64,000 bases of DNA, from the NCBI GenBank assembly GCA_038135065.1, contig JAYPWI010000020.1, positions 1 to 64,000 on the forward strand, read 5' to 3'. Position numbers and translations under genes: made by a program. The notes under the pieces are model-generated. The model was not told where the DNA came from, did not search any database, and saw only the letters and a program-made list of their open reading frames with translations. Positions 61,146 through 64,000 of this stretch are shown in pieces. The DNA comes from JAYPWI01 sp038135065. Lineage in GTDB: Bacteria; Actinomycetota; Acidimicrobiia; Acidimicrobiales; Poriferisodalaceae. Position 1 is the first letter of the stretch, and each line of letters starts with the position of its first letter.

Positions 61146-63147
61146 CGGGGGCCTCCTCGGTCTCCGCAGCTACTTCGCTGCTGCCGTCGTCGTCCCCGTC
61201 GGGCTCATGGTGATCATCGTGCCCATCACCATGGCCAGCATCAGGATCGGTAGCGGGCTCGAGACTCCACCCGTACATCGCACCAACCAGCAGGACCAGC
61301 CCGAATCCGGTGATCCACAGGTTGTAGATCAGGCCGAGGCCGATAAGGGGAAGCCCCGCTGCCAGAACGACAGGCCAGTACGACGGCGATGGAAGGTGGG
61401 GGTGCTGATCACCCTTCTGGGCGATGTCGTTGCCGTCCGCCACCTTGCGGAGCTTGCCGCTCTCGTCACGCTGGTACTTCTTGTGCCAGAAATCGTCGAC
61501 GTCGGTCACCACCGGGATGTAGTCGAAGTTGTGCTCGGGTGTCGGAGAGGGGATCGCCCACTCGAGGGTCCGGCCGTCCCAGGGATCGGCACCTTCCTGG
61601 GGCACTCGGCCCTTGCGGTAGCCGGTCCAACTCCGCACCACGTTCACCGCCATGACCAACATGGCAATCAGGATGATGAAGGCACCGATCGTGGCAACAG
61701 CATTCCAGAAGTCGAACCCGTCCTCCGGTCCGTACCGGCTGTGCCGACGTGCCATGCCCTGCAGACCCAAGATGTGCATCGGGCCGAAGGTCATGTTGAA
61801 GCCGATCAGCACCAGCCAGAAGTGCCAGCGCCCGAGGGTCTCGTTGAGCTTGTACCCGAAGGCTTTCGGCCACCAGTAGTACATCCCGGCGAAGAGGCCC
61901 ATCAGCGCTCCACCGAAGAGCACGTAATGGAAGTGCGCCACGATGAAATAGGTGTCCGTCTGCTGTGTGTCACCGGCGGCGACAGAGTGCATCACACCTG
62001 AGAGACCGCCGATGGTGAACATCGACACCAGCGAGATGGAGAACATCATCGGCACGGTGAACCGCAATCGCCCGCCCCACATGGTGGCGATCCAGTTCAG
62101 GATCTTCACACCAGTGGGAACAGCGATGAACATCGTCGTCGCTGAGAAGGCCGCCACGGACACCGGCCCCATACCGGACACGAACATGTGGTGTGCCCAT
62201 ACACCCCAGCCCATGAAGCCGATCGCCGCACCTGAGATGACGATGACCCCGTAGCCGAAGAGCGGCTTGCGAGAGAACACCGGAAGGGTCTCGGACACGA
62301 TGCCGAACGAGGGCAGGATCAGGATGTAGACCTCTGGGTGGCCGAAAATCCAGAACAAGTGCTGCCAGAGCAAGGGATCAGCACCCATCGACACGTTGAA
62401 GAAGTTGGCATCGAACGTCCGATCGAAGCTCAACAGCACGAGGGCGACGGTGATCACCGGCAGGGAGAACACCAACAAGAACTGCACCACCAGGATCATC
62501 CAAGTGAACACCGGCATGCGCATCAGGGTCATTCCCGGCGCACGCATATTCAGGATGGTGACCGTCAGGTTGATGGAACCGATCAACGATGCGATGCCAG
62601 CGATCTGCAGACCGATGGCGTAGAAGTCCATGCCGTGACCGGGGCTGAACGCCACGCCCGTGTTCGGTGCGTAGGCAAACCAGCCGCCATCGGGAGCCCC
62701 ACCCACGAACCAGCTGAGGTTGATGAAGATCCCGGCGGCCACGAAAATCCACAGGCCGAGGGCGTTCATCCGGGGGAACGCAACGTCGCGAGCACCGATC
62801 TGCAACGGCACGATGTAGTTCGCGAACGCTGCCGCCAAGGGCATGATCACGAGGAACACCATGGTGACTGCGTGCATGGTGAACAGCTGGTTGTACTGCT
62901 CAGCGGTCAACACGGTCCCGTTGGGGGTGAACAGCTGTGCTCGGACGAGCAGCGCTTCGAGACCGCCACAGAAGAACCAGAACATGGCGACGGCGCCGTA
63001 CATGATCCCGATCTTCTTGTGATCGACAGTGAACACCCAGGCTTTCCAGCCCGTGCCGTGGGAGGGTCGCCCAAAGCCCCCCACGTCGGGGGTGGTGTCA
63101 CCGCTCTCGAGTTCGAGGACTTCAGGTCGTTCCTCGGTCAGTGCCAT
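61138..63147 (-). CDS. ctaD: cytochrome c oxidase subunit I with extended C-terminus
   Basis: The 669-residue catalytic subunit holds haem a, haem a3 and CuB. Ligand motifs are TMHAVTMVF (haem a His), the CuB His-Tyr in FGHPEVYILILPSFG, WAHHMF (CuB His pair) and VAHFHYVLFGG (haem a3 and a). After the usual core, about 60 residues form two more hydrophobic segments, then a tail rich in His and Asp (GHGDGHDDHHEPDGDDDG). The tail is on the cytoplasmic side if the core topology holds. Confidence 0.95.
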   Translation of the reverse strand: MALTEERPEVLELESGDTTPDVGGFGRPSHGTGWKAWVFTVDHKKIGIMYGAVAMFWFFCGGLEALLVRAQLFTPNGTVLTAEQYNQLFTMHAVTMVFLVIMPLAAAFANYIVPLQIGARDVAFPRMNALGLWIFVAAGIFINLSWFVGGAPDGGWFAYAPNTGVAFSPGHGMDFYAIGLQIAGIASLIGSINLTVTILNMRAPGMTLMRMPVFTWMILVVQFLLVFSLPVITVALVLLSFDRTFDANFFNVSMGADPLLWQHLFWIFGHPEVYILILPSFGIVSETLPVFSRKPLFGYGVIVISGAAIGFMGWGVWAHHMFVSGMGPVSVAAFSATTMFIAVPTGVKILNWIATMWGGRLRFTVPMMFSISLVSMFTIGGLSGVMHSVAAGDTQQTDTYFIVAHFHYVLFGGALMGLFAGMYYWWPKAFGYKLNETLGRWHFWLVLIGFNMTFGPMHILGLQGMARRHSRYGPEDGFDFWNAVATIGAFIILIAMLVMAVNVVRSWTGYRKGRVPQEGADPWDGRTLEWAIPSPTPEHNFDYIPVVTDVDDFWHKKYQRDESGKLRKVADGNDIAQKGDQHPHLPSPSYWPVVLAAGLPLIGLGLIYNLWITGFGLVLLVGAMYGWSLEPATDPDAGHGDGHDDHHEPDGDDDGSSEVAAETEEAPVG

Positions 63148-63181
63148 GGGGTCAGTCTCCTCGGCGTGGATCGATGGCGAA

Positions 63182-64000
63182 CTAGTCGGGCAGAATCGGC
63201 GGGTTGCCGAGGGTCTGCAGGAAGGTCACGAGGTTGTCGAGGTCTTCTTCGTTGAGCTTTTCCTCGAAGGACGGCATGCCCTGTTGATTCTCCGCATTTG
63301 CGGGCTTCAGGGCGGGGGCGTTACGAATCCACTCACGCAAGTCGGCAACGTTGAGGTTGCCGTCATCGTCGTACATCTCGAACAGGGCACCGGCGAACGA
63401 GGTGCGACTCATCAGATGGGTGAGGTTCGGAGCGACGCCGGACTGGAGCACGGCGCCGTTCTCTGCCGCCACCCGGTACGCAGGGTCACCATTGTTGATG
63501 ACATGGCAGGTCACGCAGTTCGCCGCGAAGAGAGCTGCTCCCTCGGCAGCATCTCCCGACGCAGCAAGGGGAGCCGGCTCGAGCTGACGCCGCACCCATT
63601 CGTCGAAGTCTGACTGCTCGAGCACTACTGCCCGGATCTGCATGTTGGCGTGACTCAGGCCGCAGAACTCGGTGCACTCGCCGTAGTAGATGCCCGGCTC
63701 TGTCGAACTGATCTTCCATGGATGGACCCGGCCCGGGACTGCGTCACGCTTGCCGTTCAACTGGGGCACCCAGAACGAGTGGATCACGTCATTGGAGTGG
63801 ATCTCGAGGTTGACCTCTTCACCCACCGGAATCACGATCTCGTTGGCGGTGATGATGTCGTCGTACTCACCGTCGTCGTCGATGTCGTAGCTGAACTGCC
63901 ACCACCACTGCTGGCCCTCGACCTTGATGGTCCGACCGGCCCCTTCTTCATTGAGATCGAAGACCTTGGGCAGCGTCGCCACAGCCAAGAAGACGAGCAT
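63182..64000 (-). CDS. ctaC: cytochrome c oxidase subunit II fused to cytochrome c (partial, caa3 type)
   Basis: The visible 272 residues start inside the second membrane helix, so the gene continues beyond the window; the ATG at 64000 is an internal methionine by position. The CuA site is complete (HSFWVPQL and GECTEFCGLSHANM). A cytochrome c domain follows, with CVTCH and the methionine segment GMPSF. This identifies a caa3 oxidase that can take electrons from membrane cytochrome c. Confidence 0.95.
   Translation of the reverse strand: MLVFLAVATLPKVFDLNEEGAGRTIKVEGQQWWWQFSYDIDDDGEYDDIITANEIVIPVGEEVNLEIHSNDVIHSFWVPQLNGKRDAVPGRVHPWKISSTEPGIYYGECTEFCGLSHANMQIRAVVLEQSDFDEWVRRQLEPAPLAASGDAAEGAALFAANCVTCHVINNGDPAYRVAAENGAVLQSGVAPNLTHLMSRTSFAGALFEMYDDDGNLNVADLREWIRNAPALKPANAENQQGMPSFEEKLNEEDLDNLVTFLQTLGNPPILPD

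Overview
The window reads as a high-GC actinobacterial chromosome fragment, most likely class Acidimicrobiia and probably a metagenome-assembled genome. The actinobacterial signs are a mycothiol glycosyltransferase (mshA), a WhiB7-type Wbl protein, an RsiG-like protein, oligoribonuclease, and a rex-hemACD block. The class assignment is inference. The 10-N scaffold gap at 41251-41260 sits beside a piece of apparently foreign sequence.

Layout. (1) 111-4936: a PNKP-type phosphatase domain protein coupled to acetyl-CoA synthetase, then a divergent membrane GGDEF-EAL protein. (2) 4952-16435, minus strand: an 11-subunit complex I operon, nuoABCDHIJKLMN, with no nuoEFG, ending in a MidA/NDUFAF7-type methyltransferase. 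(3) 16570-36943, minus strand: one very long unit beginning with an unusual cytochrome bc complex (unknown membrane protein, 2x[4Fe-4S] ferredoxin, b6-type cytochrome b, subunit-IV-type cytochrome b, Rieske, two-haem cytochrome c, second unknown membrane protein). It runs with almost no spacing into a full 14-subunit nuoA-N. (4) 37254-39316, plus strand: membrane-anchored cytochrome c and a geranylgeranyl-reductase-family flavoprotein. (5) 39320-50433, minus strand: moaD, a CdsA-like protein, an RsiG-like protein, mshA, a YbjN protein, proC, an SAM-hydrolase-family protein, a 29-residue ORF, rex, hemA, hemC, hemD, a HAD phosphatase broken by a scaffold artefact, and hemL. (6) 50507-58807: housekeeping and accessory genes (histidine phosphatase, tRNA-Lys, ybaK, dut, orn, an MBL hydrolase, whiB7 with a leader attenuator, tlpA-ccdA, a poly-gamma-glutamate-hydrolase-like gene, pdxH, a FluC pair). 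(7) 58810-64000, minus strand: serS preceded by a caa3-type cytochrome oxidase operon ctaC-D-E-F, with ctaC cut by the window edge.

Together the respiratory genes describe a complete aerobic chain: two complex I forms feed a menaquinone pool, which a b6-type bc complex oxidises; c-type cytochromes pass the electrons to a caa3 oxidase. Haem synthesis and the NADH/NAD+ sensor Rex are encoded nearby. Two 18-bp Rex-operator-like palindromes (16448-16465 and 36971-36988) lie upstream of the two respiratory operons, which suggests one redox regulon.

The strongest regulatory find is the whiB7 leader (54507-54853). A short uORF overlaps a segment that can pair with the 5' arm of a strong intrinsic terminator just before whiB7, which is the layout of antibiotic-responsive ribosome-mediated attenuation. 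A second signalling theme is c-di-GMP: a GGDEF-EAL enzyme, an RsiG-like protein with two near-consensus c-di-GMP motifs, and Orn, which degrades pGpG. His/Asp-rich low-complexity segments recur on five separate respiratory subunits.
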